From contig NZ_LR701493.1 of assembly GCF_902498785.1 (NCBI RefSeq), positions 481,459-545,458 of the forward strand: a stretch of DNA of 64,000 bases, read 5' to 3'. The stretch is from Sphingomonas sp. EC-HK361. Its GTDB lineage: Bacteria; Pseudomonadota; Alphaproteobacteria; Sphingomonadales; Sphingomonadaceae. A model generated the notes under the pieces. The model did no database searches and was not told the origin of the DNA. It worked only from the letters and a program-made list of their open reading frames with translations. Of the stretch, positions 35,432-45,964 are shown in pieces. The position numbers were made by a program, and so were the translations under genes. Every line of letters starts with the position of its first letter. Position 1 is the stretch's first letter.

Positions 35432-35513
35432 GGGGGATAGAGCCGGGCCTTGCGACGTTGAGGACTCGAATGCGCCAGGGGCTTCGACCCGCGGAGCGAG
35501 CTGAAGGACAAAG

Positions 35514-37175
35514 ATGACGTCAGGCACGATCACCCGCAGATCGTTCATCGCCGCCGCCAGCACCGGGTTTGTCGCCGCGGCGAGTCCGCGTGGGAGCGCT
35601 GCCAGCAACCTGCTGATTCGGAGCCCGGCAACGGTGACATTGGGCGCGCGCGGCGCAACGCTTTCCGGGCTGCGCGCCGCGGTGCAGGACATCGCCTCCG
35701 CTGGCGGTGGCGCGCTTCACATCAATGTCAGCTCGGTGGTAATCGATACCGTCGATCTCTGGCGGAACGGCCCGGTGGATTTGCCCGCATCGACCACGAT
35801 CGAAGGCAATGGTGCGACCTTGTCCTTCACAGGCTTGGGCATTGCGCATCCCCTCTTCGTTGGCCGTGACGTATCCGCGATCGCACTTCGAAACCTTGTA
35901 GCGAAGGGAAATAACAAGGCGCGGATCGGCGCCGATACAGGCGGATTCGCGCGCTTCGAACTGACGTCCACGGCGGTGGGGAACATGGACGACATAACCA
36001 TCGAGAACCTGCAGATTTCCGGATTCGCCGGCGAGCGTTGGGTTCAGTTCCTGCAGCGTAGCCCGGCTGGCACGATGTCGGGGCTGCGCGTTATCGATGT
36101 GAAGGCATGGGGAGGATCTTCGCTCTCGCCTGGCGCGATCGCCGTGTCTGCGGCGCCAATCTGGTTCTACGGCGTTGATGGCGCGATCGACGATGTGGCG
36201 GTTCGCCGGGTGAGCATCGACGCGATGGCGCTGAAGCAGGGGGTCGTGCTGTTCCACCGAATCGCCAACGCGACGCTGGATGCCGTGTCGGTGGCCAACG
36301 CCGGAGTCGCCGGTGCGCGTGACGATTCGGGGGCCTATGCGATCATGGCCTATGCCGATCCGGGAGAGATGTATGGAATTTCCATCATATCGCCCGTCAT
36401 CCGTGGACCGCGCAGCTGCGGCATTTATCTGCGCGGCGCAGACGACGTGCGAATCCGCAATCCCGTCATTGCCGGGCAGACCGACAAGGTTGCCGACAAT
36501 CTTCCGAAAGGCGCGATCGCGATGAACGGGTGTTCGGGTGTGACGATCGAAGGGGGGCGCTTGTCCGACAATGCCTTCGACCTCTCCGTCGCAGATGGCG
36601 GCAGGCCGCGGCTGAAGCTCGGGGTGCGCGATCTCACCACCGCCGCTTCGCGAACCTCCGTGATTCTCGCGCTGTCCCCAGGCAAGGGGGCCGTTACAGG
36701 GGTAAGCTTCGCCGGCTGTACGCTTTCCGGTGCCGATCGTGTCTTTCGCATCATGAACGACGAAGTCCGGGGGCGTTGCTACAATGACGTGGCGATCACC
36801 GGCAGCACGCTACACAGTGCGACAGCCGCGAACGTCATCGAGCTGACGCAGGGCACGCCGACGGCGGCAACCGGCTATCGCATCGAGGATGTGACCGTTC
36901 AGGCGAATTTCACCGGAATCATGGCGTCGGGTTTGCTGGGTTCGCTGGCGATCCATCGGGTGACGATCGAGGGGCTGGGGCGGCTCGACTACGGTATCGT
37001 CGCGGACGATTGTCCGAAGCTGGACTGGGAGGATGTCACCTTCCGCAACATGCGCAGCGGCTATGCGTTTGCAGCGCGATCGTTGACCCGGCAGGCCCGA
37101 GGCACGCTGCGGAAGCTTCGCTTCGAAGGCGTTGCCAATCCGAGTATCCGGGGTTCGCTCAAGGCGCTCGATTAA
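35514..37175 (+). CDS. Tat-exported right-handed beta-helix protein
   Basis: A 553-residue protein with a twin-arginine signal (TRRSFIAAASTGFVAAASP) and a body of short repeated strands and turns (ALRNLVAKGNNKARIGADTG, IENLQISGF, VRIRNPVIAGQTDKV, VTIEGGRLSDN) as in pectate-lyase-superfamily helices. The catalytic site is not visible in the sequence. It lies at the edge of the polysaccharide locus, so it may cleave or modify the polymer or bind it (inference). Base and codon use are somewhat less GC-extreme than in flanking genes. Confidence 0.75.
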   Translation: MTSGTITRRSFIAAASTGFVAAASPRGSAASNLLIRSPATVTLGARGATLSGLRAAVQDIASAGGGALHINVSSVVIDTVDLWRNGPVDLPASTTIEGNGATLSFTGLGIAHPLFVGRDVSAIALRNLVAKGNNKARIGADTGGFARFELTSTAVGNMDDITIENLQISGFAGERWVQFLQRSPAGTMSGLRVIDVKAWGGSSLSPGAIAVSAAPIWFYGVDGAIDDVAVRRVSIDAMALKQGVVLFHRIANATLDAVSVANAGVAGARDDSGAYAIMAYADPGEMYGISIISPVIRGPRSCGIYLRGADDVRIRNPVIAGQTDKVADNLPKGAIAMNGCSGVTIEGGRLSDNAFDLSVADGGRPRLKLGVRDLTTAASRTSVILALSPGKGAVTGVSFAGCTLSGADRVFRIMNDEVRGRCYNDVAITGSTLHSATAANVIELTQGTPTAATGYRIEDVTVQANFTGIMASGLLGSLAIHRVTIEGLGRLDYGIVADDCPKLDWEDVTFRNMRSGYAFAARSLTRQARGTLRKLRFEGVANPSIRGSLKALD

Positions 37176-37217
37176 CCCGGCAGCCCAATCTTAATCATAC
37201 CCCGCTAGGCCGGTGCC

Positions 37218-38270
37218 ATGCGCATCCTTGTCACCGGCGGCGCCGGCTTCATCGGGTCGGCCCTTGTCCGTCACCTCATCGCGGCGACGGCCCACCACGT
37301 GCTCAATCTGGATGCGCTGACCTATGCCGGGTCGCTGGCCTCGCTCGCCGGGGTAGAGGGGCATCCCCGCTACCGGTTCGTGAAAGCCGATATCTGCGAT
37401 CCCGATGCGCTGGCCGAGGCGTTCGCGGCGTTCCGGCCCGACATCGTCACCAACTTGGCGGCGGAAACGCATGTCGATCGCTCGCTCGATGGCCCGGAGG
37501 CGTTCATCGAAACCAATCTGGTCGGAACCTACCGGCTGCTGGTGGCGGCGCGGCGGCACTTCGAGACGCTGGCGGGCGATGCACGCGCAGCATTCCGCTT
37601 CCACCACATCTCCACCGACGAGGTTTTCGGGTCGCTCGGCGAAAGCGGGGCGTTCACCGAAGTCACGCCCTACGATCCAAGGTCGCCCTATTCGGCATCG
37701 AAGGCCGGGTCGGATCACCTCGTCAGTGCCTGGGGGCACAGCTACGGCCTGCCGGTTCTGCTCACCAACTGCTCGAACAATTACGGGCCATGGCAATTTC
37801 CGGAAAAGATGATCCCGCTGATGATCGCGCGCGCGCTCGCCGGCGACACGCTGCCCGTCTATGGCCGCGGCGACAACGTCCGCGACTGGCTGCACGTCGA
37901 TGATCATGTGCGGGCGCTTCGTTTGGTCTTCGAAGGCGGACGGCCCGGGCGGCGCTACAATGTCGGCGGCGGTGCCGAACGGCGCAACATCGACGTCGTT
38001 CACGCCATCTGTGCGGTGCTGGACCGGTTGCGGCCCCGACATGACGGCGCGTCCTATGCCGGCCAGATCGCGTTCGTCGCCGATCGCCCCGGGCACGACC
38101 GGCGCTACGCGATCGACGCGACCCGGATCACGCGGGAACTCGGCTGGAGCCCCGATCATGGATTCGAGAGCGGGCTTGAAGCGACCGTGGGCTGGTATCT
38201 CGACCATGCCGGCTGGTGGGAACCCATGGTTGCACAGCAGGCGTCCGTCCGGCGTGGGCTGGGGAGATAA
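37218..38270 (+). CDS. rmlB: dTDP-glucose 4,6-dehydratase
   Basis: A 350-residue short-chain dehydrogenase/reductase. The NAD motif is [16 protein letters not shown], the catalytic residues are in [11 protein letters not shown] and [11 protein letters not shown] (YxxxK), and the [19 protein letters not shown]-type segment reads [18 protein letters not shown]. The product is dTDP-4-keto-6-deoxyglucose. It is followed by rmlA. Confidence 0.96.
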   Translation: MRILVTGGAGFIGSALVRHLIAATAHHVLNLDALTYAGSLASLAGVEGHPRYRFVKADICDPDALAEAFAAFRPDIVTNLAAETHVDRSLDGPEAFIETNLVGTYRLLVAARRHFETLAGDARAAFRFHHISTDEVFGSLGESGAFTEVTPYDPRSPYSASKAGSDHLVSAWGHSYGLPVLLTNCSNNYGPWQFPEKMIPLMIARALAGDTLPVYGRGDNVRDWLHVDDHVRALRLVFEGGRPGRRYNVGGGAERRNIDVVHAICAVLDRLRPRHDGASYAGQIAFVADRPGHDRRYAIDATRITRELGWSPDHGFESGLEATVGWYLDHAGWWEPMVAQQASVRRGLGR

Positions 38271-38320
38271 CGGGCTGGGCAGCTAACGGGTTGTTCAACT
38301 TGCCGCGCTAGGCATGACGC

Positions 38321-39271
38321 ATGAAGGGCATCATCCTGGCAGGGGGGACCGGCAGCCGGCTGTATCCCGCGACCCTCGTCGTCAATAAGCAGCTGCTGCC
38401 CGTGTACGACAAGCCGATGGTCTACTATCCGCTGTCGGCGCTGATGCTCGCCGGCATCCGCGATATCCTGATCATTTCAACTGCGCAGGATCAGCAGCAT
38501 TACCGCACGCTGTTCGGCGACGGATCGGCGCTCGGCCTGTCGATCGCCTATGCCGTCCAACCAAGGCCGGAGGGGTTACCCCAGGCGTTCACGATCGGCC
38601 GCGAGTGGATCGGCGGCGATGCTGTCGCGCTGGCGCTCGGCGACAACATCTTCTTCGGGAACGGCCTGTCGGTCATGCTCCGCCGCGCGGCGGCCAGACC
38701 GAGCGGTGCGACGATCTTCTCCTACCGGGTCGACGATCCCGAACGCTATGGTGTGGTCGAGTTCGATTCCGCGGGGCGGGCGGTCGCGATCGAGGAGAAG
38801 CCGGCGGTCCCGCGCTCCAACCACGCGATCACCGGTCTGTATGTCTTCGATTCGCGCGTGTGCGATTTCGCCTCGCGGCTGAAGCCATCGGCCCGCGGCG
38901 AGCTCGAGATCACCGACCTCGCCCGCTGCTACCTTGAGATCGGGGCGCTCCACGTCGAGCCGATGGGACGCGGCTATGCGTGGCTCGATACCGGCACGCA
39001 CGACAGCCTGCTGGAGGCGGCCGAGTTCGTGCGCACCATCCAGCGGCGCCAGGGCATCCAGATCGCCTGCCTGGAGGAAATCGCCTATCTCGCCGGCTTC
39101 ATAACCGCCGACGCGGCACTTGCGCGCGCGCAGGCGCTCGGAAAGACGGCTTACGCCCGCGCGATCATGGCGGCGGTGGCGGATGCGCCACACCCCATAG
39201 CGGGCAATGCGCCTCAAGCCGCGGTTGCGGCTCCGGTCTCGCGCGCAACGACGTTCTCGCAATACCACTGA
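38321..39271 (+). CDS. rmlA: Glucose-1-phosphate thymidylyltransferase
   Basis: A 316-residue nucleotidyltransferase; the signature is [20 protein letters not shown] with [12 protein letters not shown] and [20 protein letters not shown]. It supplies dTDP-glucose to RmlB. The last 25 residues ([20 protein letters not shown] onward) go beyond the usual end and overlap the convergent fcl gene by 58 bases. rmlC and rmlD are not present in this window. Confidence 0.96.
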   Translation: MKGIILAGGTGSRLYPATLVVNKQLLPVYDKPMVYYPLSALMLAGIRDILIISTAQDQQHYRTLFGDGSALGLSIAYAVQPRPEGLPQAFTIGREWIGGDAVALALGDNIFFGNGLSVMLRRAAARPSGATIFSYRVDDPERYGVVEFDSAGRAVAIEEKPAVPRSNHAITGLYVFDSRVCDFASRLKPSARGELEITDLARCYLEIGALHVEPMGRGYAWLDTGTHDSLLEAAEFVRTIQRRQGIQIACLEEIAYLAGFITADAALARAQALGKTAYARAIMAAVADAPHPIAGNAPQAAVAAPVSRATTFSQYH

Positions 39272-40179
39272 TAGACCCGCGCGACGCCCTGATCGAGACC
39301 GATCGACGGGCGCCAACCGAGCCCTTCCAGCTTGCGCGTGTCGAGCCGCTTGCGCGGGGTGCCGTCGGGCTTGGTCGCGTCGGTGTGCACCGCGCCCTCG
39401 AAGCCGACCGTGCGGGCGATCAGCCGCGCCAGATCGCCGATCGCGACCTCGTCACCGCTGCCGATGTTGACGATCTCGCCGTCCGAATAGTTTTTCGCGA
39501 GGAAGACGAGCGCGTCGGCGAGATCATCGACATGCAGGAATTCGCGAAGCGGCGTTCCGCTGCCCCAGATCGTGAAGCTGTCCGCCCCGGCCTGCTTCGC
39601 CTCGTGCGCCTTGCGCACCAGCGCTGGCAGGACGTGGCTGGAATTGAGGTCGAAATTGTCGAACGGGCCGTAGAGGTTGGTCGGCTGCGCCGAAATGAAA
39701 TCCAGCCCATATTGCTTGCGATACGCCTGGCACAGTTTGATGCCGGCGATCTTGGCGATCGCATACCACTCGTTGGTCGGCTCCAGCGGGCCGGTAAGCA
39801 GCGCGTCCTCCGAGATCGGCTGCGGCGCTATCTTGGGATAGATGCACGACGACCCGAGGAACACCAGCTTGGCAGTGCCCGCCTGCCGCGCCGCCTCGAT
39901 GATGTTCGTCTCGATCATCAGATTGTCGTAGAGGAATTCGGCCGGCCGCGTGTCGTTGGCGTGGATACCGCCGACCTTGGCGGCTGCCACGAAGACGAGA
40001 TCGGGGCGTGTCTCGTCCATCCATGCCTCGACCGCGGCCTGACGGCGCAGATCGATCCGCTCGCGCGGCGCCACGAGATCGCAGTTCTCGATTTGGAGGC
40101 GTCGCACCAGCGCCTGGCCGACCATGCCGCGATGGCCGGCGACCCAGACGCGCCGGCCGGTGAGATCGAACGCCGCCAC
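39214..40179 (-). CDS. fcl: GDP-L-fucose synthase
   Basis: A 321-residue enzyme that epimerises and reduces GDP-4-keto-6-deoxymannose. The NADP motif is [16 protein letters not shown], with [16 protein letters not shown] and [20 protein letters not shown] (YxxxK). The GTG start is six bases after the gmd stop; a longer upstream frame lies within gmd. With gmd it makes GDP-L-fucose. Confidence 0.95.
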   Translation of the reverse strand: MAAFDLTGRRVWVAGHRGMVGQALVRRLQIENCDLVAPRERIDLRRQAAVEAWMDETRPDLVFVAAAKVGGIHANDTRPAEFLYDNLMIETNIIEAARQAGTAKLVFLGSSCIYPKIAPQPISEDALLTGPLEPTNEWYAIAKIAGIKLCQAYRKQYGLDFISAQPTNLYGPFDNFDLNSSHVLPALVRKAHEAKQAGADSFTIWGSGTPLREFLHVDDLADALVFLAKNYSDGEIVNIGSGDEVAIGDLARLIARTVGFEGAVHTDATKPDGTPRKRLDTRKLEGLGWRPSIGLDQGVARVYQWYCENVVARETGAATAA

Positions 40180-40184
40180 CGCGC

Positions 40185-41282
40185 TCAGGCCGTGGTGCGC
40201 GGGCGCAGCGCGGATTCTTCGTCGATGCGGCGGTGCTGCGCCTCGCGCTCGACGGTCTTCAGATCGGCGACCATCATGTCGGTCACCAGCTCCTCGAAGC
40301 TGGTCGTCGCTTCCCAGCCCAGATCGGCCTTGGCCTTGGCGGGATCGCCGATCAGCAGCTCGACTTCGGTCGGGCGGAAATAGCGTGGATCGATCTCGAC
40401 CAGCGTGCGCCCCGTCTTCGCGCACACGCCGCGCTCCTCGACGCCCTCGCCCTGCCAGTCGAGCGTGATGCCGACATGCGCAAAGGCGCGCTCGACGAAC
40501 AGGCGGACGGTCTGCGTCTGGCCCGTCGCCAGCACGAAATCGTCGGCGCGGTCGTGCTGCAGGATGCGCCACATGCCCTCGACATAATCGCGCGCGTGGC
40601 CCCAGTCGCGCTGCGCGTCCATGTTGCCGAGATACAGCTTGTCCTGAATGCCCAGATGGATCGCCGCCACCGCACGGGTGATCTTGCGGGTGACGAAGGT
40701 TTCGCCGCGGATCGGGCTTTCGTGGTTGAACAGGATGCCGTTCGACGCGAACATCCCGTAGGCTTCGCGGTAGTTGACCGTGATCCAGTAGGCGTAGAGC
40801 TTCGCCGCCGCATAGGGCGAGCGCGGGTAGAAGGGCGTCGTCTCGCGCTGCGGAACTTCCTGGACGAGGCCGTACAGCTCGGACGTCGATGCCTGATAGA
40901 AGCGCGTCTTTTCGGTCATCCCCAGGATCTTGATCGCCTCGAGAATGCGCAGCGTGCCGATCGCATCGGCGTTCGCGGTATATTCGGGCGTGTCGAAGCT
41001 GACCTGGACATGGCTCTGCGCCGCCAGATTGTAGATCTCGTCGGGGGCGATTTCCTGGACGATCCGGATCAGGTTCGTCGAATCGGTCATGTCGCCATAA
41101 TGAAGGTGCAGCTTCGCGCCGCTTTCATGCGGGTCCTGATAGATGTGGTCGATGCGGCCGGTGTTGAACGACGATGACCGCCGCTTCAGGCCGTGCACCT
41201 GATAGCCCTTGGCGAGCAGCAGCTCCGCCAGATAGGCGCCGTCCTGTCCGGTGACGCCGGTGATGAGTGCGGTCTTGGTCAT
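40185..41282 (-). CDS. gmd: GDP-mannose 4,6-dehydratase
   Basis: A 365-residue enzyme converting GDP-mannose to GDP-4-keto-6-deoxymannose. Hallmarks are [41 protein letters not shown] and [19 protein letters not shown], with [10 protein letters not shown] for the YxxxK. GDP-mannose must come from genes outside the window. Confidence 0.97.
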   Translation of the reverse strand: MTKTALITGVTGQDGAYLAELLLAKGYQVHGLKRRSSSFNTGRIDHIYQDPHESGAKLHLHYGDMTDSTNLIRIVQEIAPDEIYNLAAQSHVQVSFDTPEYTANADAIGTLRILEAIKILGMTEKTRFYQASTSELYGLVQEVPQRETTPFYPRSPYAAAKLYAYWITVNYREAYGMFASNGILFNHESPIRGETFVTRKITRAVAAIHLGIQDKLYLGNMDAQRDWGHARDYVEGMWRILQHDRADDFVLATGQTQTVRLFVERAFAHVGITLDWQGEGVEERGVCAKTGRTLVEIDPRYFRPTEVELLIGDPAKAKADLGWEATTSFEELVTDMMVADLKTVEREAQHRRIDEESALRPRTTA

Positions 41283-41366
41283 GATGGTCCTGATTGCCGG
41301 GGGCCTGGTTGCCTGATGCCCCGTGGAATTTTGCAGCCGCCCTTAGCTTGAGGAACCGTGCAAGGT

Positions 41367-43304
41367 CTAGCCGTTAACCGCGACTTCCTCGCGGCGCAGC
41401 GCCACGAAGTCGACGACATCGGCCATGGGTTCGAACTCGACGACAAGCGTCATCAGCAGCGCGCGCGCCGCGTCCGCTTCGCCCGCGTCGATCATCGCCT
41501 GAAGCCGGTCGAGCGCGTCGCGGAGCGTTGCCCAGGGAATCAAGGGCTCATGCGCGCGGAGAATACGGGGGTGCGCCGACGGGCTGGGATCATTGCCGAT
41601 CAGCAGCTCTTCATACAGCTTCTCGCCCGGACGCAGACCGACATATTCGATGGCGACATCGCCGTCGGCCACGCCGTCCTCGCGAACCCGAAGCCCCGAC
41701 AGTTCGATCATCGAGCGCGCCAGATCGACGATTCTTACCGGCTCCCCCATGTCCAGCACGAACACGTCGCCGCCCTCGGCCATGGCGCCCGCCTGGATCA
41801 CCAGTTGCGCGGCTTCCGGGATGGTCATGAAATAGCGGGTGATCTCCGGGTGGGTGATGGTGATCGGTCCCCCGGCGGCGATCTGGCTGCGGAACAGCGG
41901 GACGACCGATCCGCTCGACCCAAGCACGTTGCCGAACCGCACCATCGAGAATTTTCCCGGGAGGCCATCCGCATTGAGCGCCTGCAGCACGATCTCGGCG
42001 AGCCGCTTCGTCGCGCCCATGACGTTGGTCGGGCGCACCGCCTTGTCGGTACTGATGAGGACGAAGCTGGCGACACCGTGCTCGCGCGCGGCGACCGCGA
42101 CGTTCAGCGTGCCGATGACGTTGTTCGCGACGCCTTCGAGCAGATTGTGCTCGACCAGCGGGACATGCTTGTAGGCGGCGGCATGATAGATCGTGTCGGG
42201 GCGCCAGGTGCCGACGATCTCGTCGATCCGGCGGCGGTCGCGCACCGTGGCGAGCAGCGGCACCACCGACCGTACCGTCGCGGTGCCCGCCGCCATCTCG
42301 GACAGCAGTTCCTGGTGGATGGCGTAGAGGTTATATTCGCTCGAATCGACCAGCAGCAGGATATCGGGCGCGATGCGCGCGATCTGCCGGCAGATCTCGC
42401 TGCCGATCGACCCGCCCGCGCCGGTGACGAGGACGACCTTGCCGGTGATGTTGCGCCGCAGGAGCGCGGCATCGGGCGGGATCGGCGACCGGCCGAGCAG
42501 ATCCTCGATATCGAGGTCCTTCAGATCGCTGAACGAAACGGTGCCGCGCGCGAGCTGATCGACGCCCGGCATCGCGCGGATATGAAGCCCCGATTTCTTG
42601 AGCTGCGCGATGATGTCGCCCCGGCGCGTGCGCGAGGCCTTGTTGATCGCCAGCAACACGTCGGAGACCGCGTGGCGTCCGATCAGCCGGGTGAGGTCGC
42701 GCGGCGCATAGACGCGCAGGCCGTCGATCGTCGCCTTCCACAGCGATTCGTCGTCGTCGAGGAAGCCGATCACGCGGACCTGTCCGCTGATCTTCAGGGC
42801 CGAGGCGACCTGACGGCCCGACGCGCCGGCGCCGTAGATGAGCACGCGCGGCAACTCGCCATCCGCGCCCGCCATGCGGTGGCTCCGTCCCAGCCAGGCG
42901 CCTGCAACCCCGCGCAGTCCGATCACCAGCAGCAGCAGGACGATCGGCTGGATCAGGCCGATGGTACGCGGCACGCCGGTCATCCCGACATAGGTGTAGA
43001 TCAGCGCGAAGGGGACCGCGTAGACCGCGACCGCCTGCGCGATCGTGACGAGCGATGCAAGCCCGGAGAACCGGAAGATCGCGCGATACAGCCCGAACAG
43101 GACGAAGATCGGCAACGCTAGCAGGATCGACACGATCGTCGGATAGAAAACCGGCCCGAAAACGTCAGGCCAGTCGTTGGTGCGCAGATAATAGGCGACG
43201 TGAACACTGCCGGCGCACAGCAATGCATCTGCCGTGAAGGCGATGGCGCGCTTCGCCGGGCGCGGCAGCGACAGGACCGCTTCAGAAACCGATGCTGCTA
43301 CCAC
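41367..43304 (-). CDS. FlaA1/WbpM-like nucleotide-sugar 4,6-dehydratase
   Basis: A 645-residue membrane protein. Four N-terminal spans and a nucleotide-binding domain (LIYGAGASGRQVASAL) precede the dehydratase domain (VLVTGAGGSIGSEICRQI, STDKAVRPTNVMGATKRLAE). The catalytic Tyr is replaced by Met in MxxxK, as in known UDP-GlcNAc 4,6-dehydratases of the WbpM/PglF group. The GTG start at 43304 follows a GGGGTAAG site. It likely makes the 6-deoxy-4-keto amino sugar used by the next-upstream phosphoglycosyl transferase. Confidence 0.9.
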   Translation of the reverse strand: MVAASVSEAVLSLPRPAKRAIAFTADALLCAGSVHVAYYLRTNDWPDVFGPVFYPTIVSILLALPIFVLFGLYRAIFRFSGLASLVTIAQAVAVYAVPFALIYTYVGMTGVPRTIGLIQPIVLLLLVIGLRGVAGAWLGRSHRMAGADGELPRVLIYGAGASGRQVASALKISGQVRVIGFLDDDESLWKATIDGLRVYAPRDLTRLIGRHAVSDVLLAINKASRTRRGDIIAQLKKSGLHIRAMPGVDQLARGTVSFSDLKDLDIEDLLGRSPIPPDAALLRRNITGKVVLVTGAGGSIGSEICRQIARIAPDILLLVDSSEYNLYAIHQELLSEMAAGTATVRSVVPLLATVRDRRRIDEIVGTWRPDTIYHAAAYKHVPLVEHNLLEGVANNVIGTLNVAVAAREHGVASFVLISTDKAVRPTNVMGATKRLAEIVLQALNADGLPGKFSMVRFGNVLGSSGSVVPLFRSQIAAGGPITITHPEITRYFMTIPEAAQLVIQAGAMAEGGDVFVLDMGEPVRIVDLARSMIELSGLRVREDGVADGDVAIEYVGLRPGEKLYEELLIGNDPSPSAHPRILRAHEPLIPWATLRDALDRLQAMIDAGEADAARALLMTLVVEFEPMADVVDFVALRREEVAVNG

Positions 43305-43375
43305 GCGAACGCTTACCCCGATCTTGTGATCTGCCGCGCTTGCGTTCGCGGAAAATCGGCACTCGTTCCGCGCTC

Positions 43376-43948
43376 TTAATGAGTAACGGTCTTGTCGCCA
43401 AGTAGCTTCGCAGCGGTAAGCACAATGATGCGCAGGTCGAACATCATCGAACGCCGGTCGTAATATTCGCGGTCGAGCGCGACCTTCGCAGGAATCGGCA
43501 GTTCGTCGCGCCCGTTGATCTGTGCCCACCCGGTGATGCCCGGGCGAAGATCATCGATGCTTTGCGTCTTGCGCAGCGCGATGAGATCGTCCTGGTTGAA
43601 CAGCGCGGGGCGCGGCCCGACGAAGCTCATGTCGCCCTTCAGCACGCTCCACAATTGCGGAATCTCGTCGAGACTTGTCTTGCGCAGAAAGCCGCCGATC
43701 GGCGTCAGCATCGCGCGCGCGTCGGCGAGCAGGTGCGTTGCCACCGCCGGCGTCCCGGTGCGCATCGTGCGAAACTTCGGCATGCGAAAAATACGTCCGC
43801 CGCGCCCGACCCGGTCGGACCAGTAGAGCGCCGACCCGGCGGAGGTCGCCTTGACCGCAATCGTGACTACCAGCGCGACCGGCAGCGCGATCGTCATCAC
43901 GATCAGCGCGAATATCACGTCGAACACCCGCTTTGCCATGTCGTGCAT
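43376..43948 (-). CDS. Monotopic phosphoglycosyl transferase (initiating sugar transferase)
   Basis: A 190-residue small (PglC-like) enzyme that moves sugar-1-phosphate from a UDP-sugar to the polyprenyl phosphate. The re-entrant helix RVFDVIFALIVMTIALPVAL and motifs MPKFRTMRTG, FLRKTSLDEIPQLWSVLKGDMSFVGPRP and LRPGITGWAQINGRDEL are present. It starts the repeat-unit lipid. M4 (43939) is an alternative start. Confidence 0.93.
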   Translation of the reverse strand: MHDMAKRVFDVIFALIVMTIALPVALVVTIAVKATSAGSALYWSDRVGRGGRIFRMPKFRTMRTGTPAVATHLLADARAMLTPIGGFLRKTSLDEIPQLWSVLKGDMSFVGPRPALFNQDDLIALRKTQSIDDLRPGITGWAQINGRDELPIPAKVALDREYYDRRSMMFDLRIIVLTAAKLLGDKTVTH

Positions 43949-43976
43949 GTATCGTTTCTCGTTCGGCGCGATGATA

Positions 43977-44726
43977 TCAGAACAGCATGTCGATGAGCTT
44001 GAGCGGATATTTCGTCATGATCATGGCAGGGTTGGTATACACCCCGTTGTCCCGGCACGCCCGCACGCACTCGCGGTTGATGAGCAGCTTCGACGAAAGG
44101 CCGGAGGTGCTGAGGCCGCCGGCGCGCATCCGGACGACCACCTCGGGCAGGTGCCGATAGCGGATCCGGGCCTTGGTGAAGGCGCGCACGGCATATTCGT
44201 AATCCGCGGCGAGCCGGAAGTCGGTGCGATACAGCCCGATCCGGTCATAGACGCCGCGCGCCAGAAACGTGCCGGGATGCGCGGGCATCCAGCCCCAGGC
44301 CAGCTTTCCGGGGGCAAATCGCGTGCTGCGATAGCGTCGCGTGATCCTGTCGGGATTGTCGCCGTCGAAATACACGACATCGCCAAGCACGGCCTCGAGC
44401 CCGGCATCGGCCGCGAACAGGGCCGCGACCTTCGAGAGCACCTGCGGATTCGCATAGGCGTCGTCGGCGTTCAGGATTGCGATGACGTCGCCGGTCGCCA
44501 GCTTCACGCCCTTGTTCATCGCGTCGAACAGCCCGGCGTCACGCTCCGACACGACGACCGCGCCGGGCATCGCCTCGCGCGCGATGATGCCCTGCGTGCC
44601 GTCGGTCGACAGCCCGTCGATCAGCACATGCTCGATATCTTCGTGGTCCTGCGCGCGCACCGACGCCAGCGTCTCGCTGATCGTCGCGGCGGCATTGAAG
44701 CTGACCGTGATAACGCTGATCTTCAC
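43977..44726 (-). CDS. GT2 family glycosyltransferase
   Basis: A 249-residue GT-A enzyme: VITVSFNAAATISETLASVR at the start, ILNADDAY as the DxD-type motif, and GDVVYFDGDNPDR, LAADYEYAVR after it. The GTG start at 44726 is preceded by AGGAAG at seven bases; the longer upstream reading overlaps the GT4 gene. Probable cytosolic, repeat-unit extension. Confidence 0.9.
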   Translation of the reverse strand: MKISVITVSFNAAATISETLASVRAQDHEDIEHVLIDGLSTDGTQGIIAREAMPGAVVVSERDAGLFDAMNKGVKLATGDVIAILNADDAYANPQVLSKVAALFAADAGLEAVLGDVVYFDGDNPDRITRRYRSTRFAPGKLAWGWMPAHPGTFLARGVYDRIGLYRTDFRLAADYEYAVRAFTKARIRYRHLPEVVVRMRAGGLSTSGLSSKLLINRECVRACRDNGVYTNPAMIMTKYPLKLIDMLF

Positions 44727-44770
44727 TCGAACTTCCTGCTTCGTGCGGCTGCGGTCGGGCGCCGGCGCCT

Positions 44771-45964
44771 TTAGCCGCGCGGGGCCGGCTTCACAATCCT
44801 GGCCGCAGCGGCGGTGCGAACGACGCCGCTGAGCGTTCGCGCAAACACGCGCTGGCGCTCCAGCGTCGGTGCCCGCGCCGCTGCCATCGCGGCGACGATC
44901 GTGTCCGGCGAACGCGGCGGAGCGGCGTCGATCGCGTCGGCCAGCGCACCCGCATCGTCGAGCGCGAAGAAGCGCGCGTCCGGCGCCTGCTCGCGGTGCA
45001 CGCGCAGGTCCGACAGGATCAGCGGCGTCCCGCACGCCTTGGCTTCCTCCACCGTCGTGCTCCAGCCCTCGAACCGCGACGGATTCACGAGGGCGTTCGC
45101 GCCGATCATCATCGCCTGCACCATCCGGTGCTCGACGCTGCCCAGCATGCGGAAGTGCGATTCGACGCCCGCTTCCGCCACCCGCGCCGCCAGTTCCGTG
45201 CCATAAGCCGGGTAGCGCGGATCGACGCCGTGCCCCGTCACCAGGATGCACCGCGTCGATCCGCGCGCGCGCAGGATCTTCGCCGCCTCGATCGCGACGC
45301 CGTGATTCTTGTGGACCCATAGCTGGTTGGGCAGGAAGACGAAGTCCTCCGGCACGCCGCCTTCGCGCAGCATCGCCCAGGCGGCTGCTGCATCGGGCCA
45401 GCTGTCGATCGGCACCGAAAAGCGCGCGACATGGGTGCGGCCCCTGGCACGCGGATAATATTCCAGGCAGTCGGCCTCGGCATCATGGCTGCTCAGCAGG
45501 ATCGCGGCGCTGGACGCGACCTGCGCGCGAAAGCCGATATCGCGCTTCCACCAGGTCGCGCGGCCGAACAGATGCGGCAGGCGGCGGTGCTGGAAATCGG
45601 GGATCCACGCGATCGACGGGATCTCGCTGCGCCAGCCAAGATAGATGGCGGGCGAAAACGCCGCGTCCACACCCTCGCGCGCATAGGCGGCGAGGAGCGG
45701 CGCGTTGCGTCCGGTCGCCAGCGCGCGCCCGATCCCGCCCCGCACCCGGTCCTCGGCGAACGCCGGATCGACGACGATGCGCGTGCGCGGCAGCGCTGGC
45801 AGGTCGCGGACATAGGGGTCGTCGGCGCGGTCCGGCCCCAGGAACAGCAGCGTCTCGATCTCCGCATCGCCGTGCTCGGCCATCGCCCGCACGAGGTTGC
45901 GCATATACATCCAGCCGCCGAACCAGCCCTTCCCGCCGATCGGCGGCACCGCGAAGCGGATCAT
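44771..45964 (-). CDS. GT4 family glycosyltransferase
   Basis: A 397-residue GT-B enzyme. FLPNQLWVHKNHGVAIEAAK is the linker region and NPSRFEGWSTTVEEAKACGTP is the E-x7-E donor motif. The ATG overlaps the epimerase stop as ATGA. It would add an internal sugar of the repeat unit. Confidence 0.92.
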   Translation of the reverse strand: MIRFAVPPIGGKGWFGGWMYMRNLVRAMAEHGDAEIETLLFLGPDRADDPYVRDLPALPRTRIVVDPAFAEDRVRGGIGRALATGRNAPLLAAYAREGVDAAFSPAIYLGWRSEIPSIAWIPDFQHRRLPHLFGRATWWKRDIGFRAQVASSAAILLSSHDAEADCLEYYPRARGRTHVARFSVPIDSWPDAAAAWAMLREGGVPEDFVFLPNQLWVHKNHGVAIEAAKILRARGSTRCILVTGHGVDPRYPAYGTELAARVAEAGVESHFRMLGSVEHRMVQAMMIGANALVNPSRFEGWSTTVEEAKACGTPLILSDLRVHREQAPDARFFALDDAGALADAIDAAPPRSPDTIVAAMAAARAPTLERQRVFARTLSGVVRTAAAARIVKPAPRG

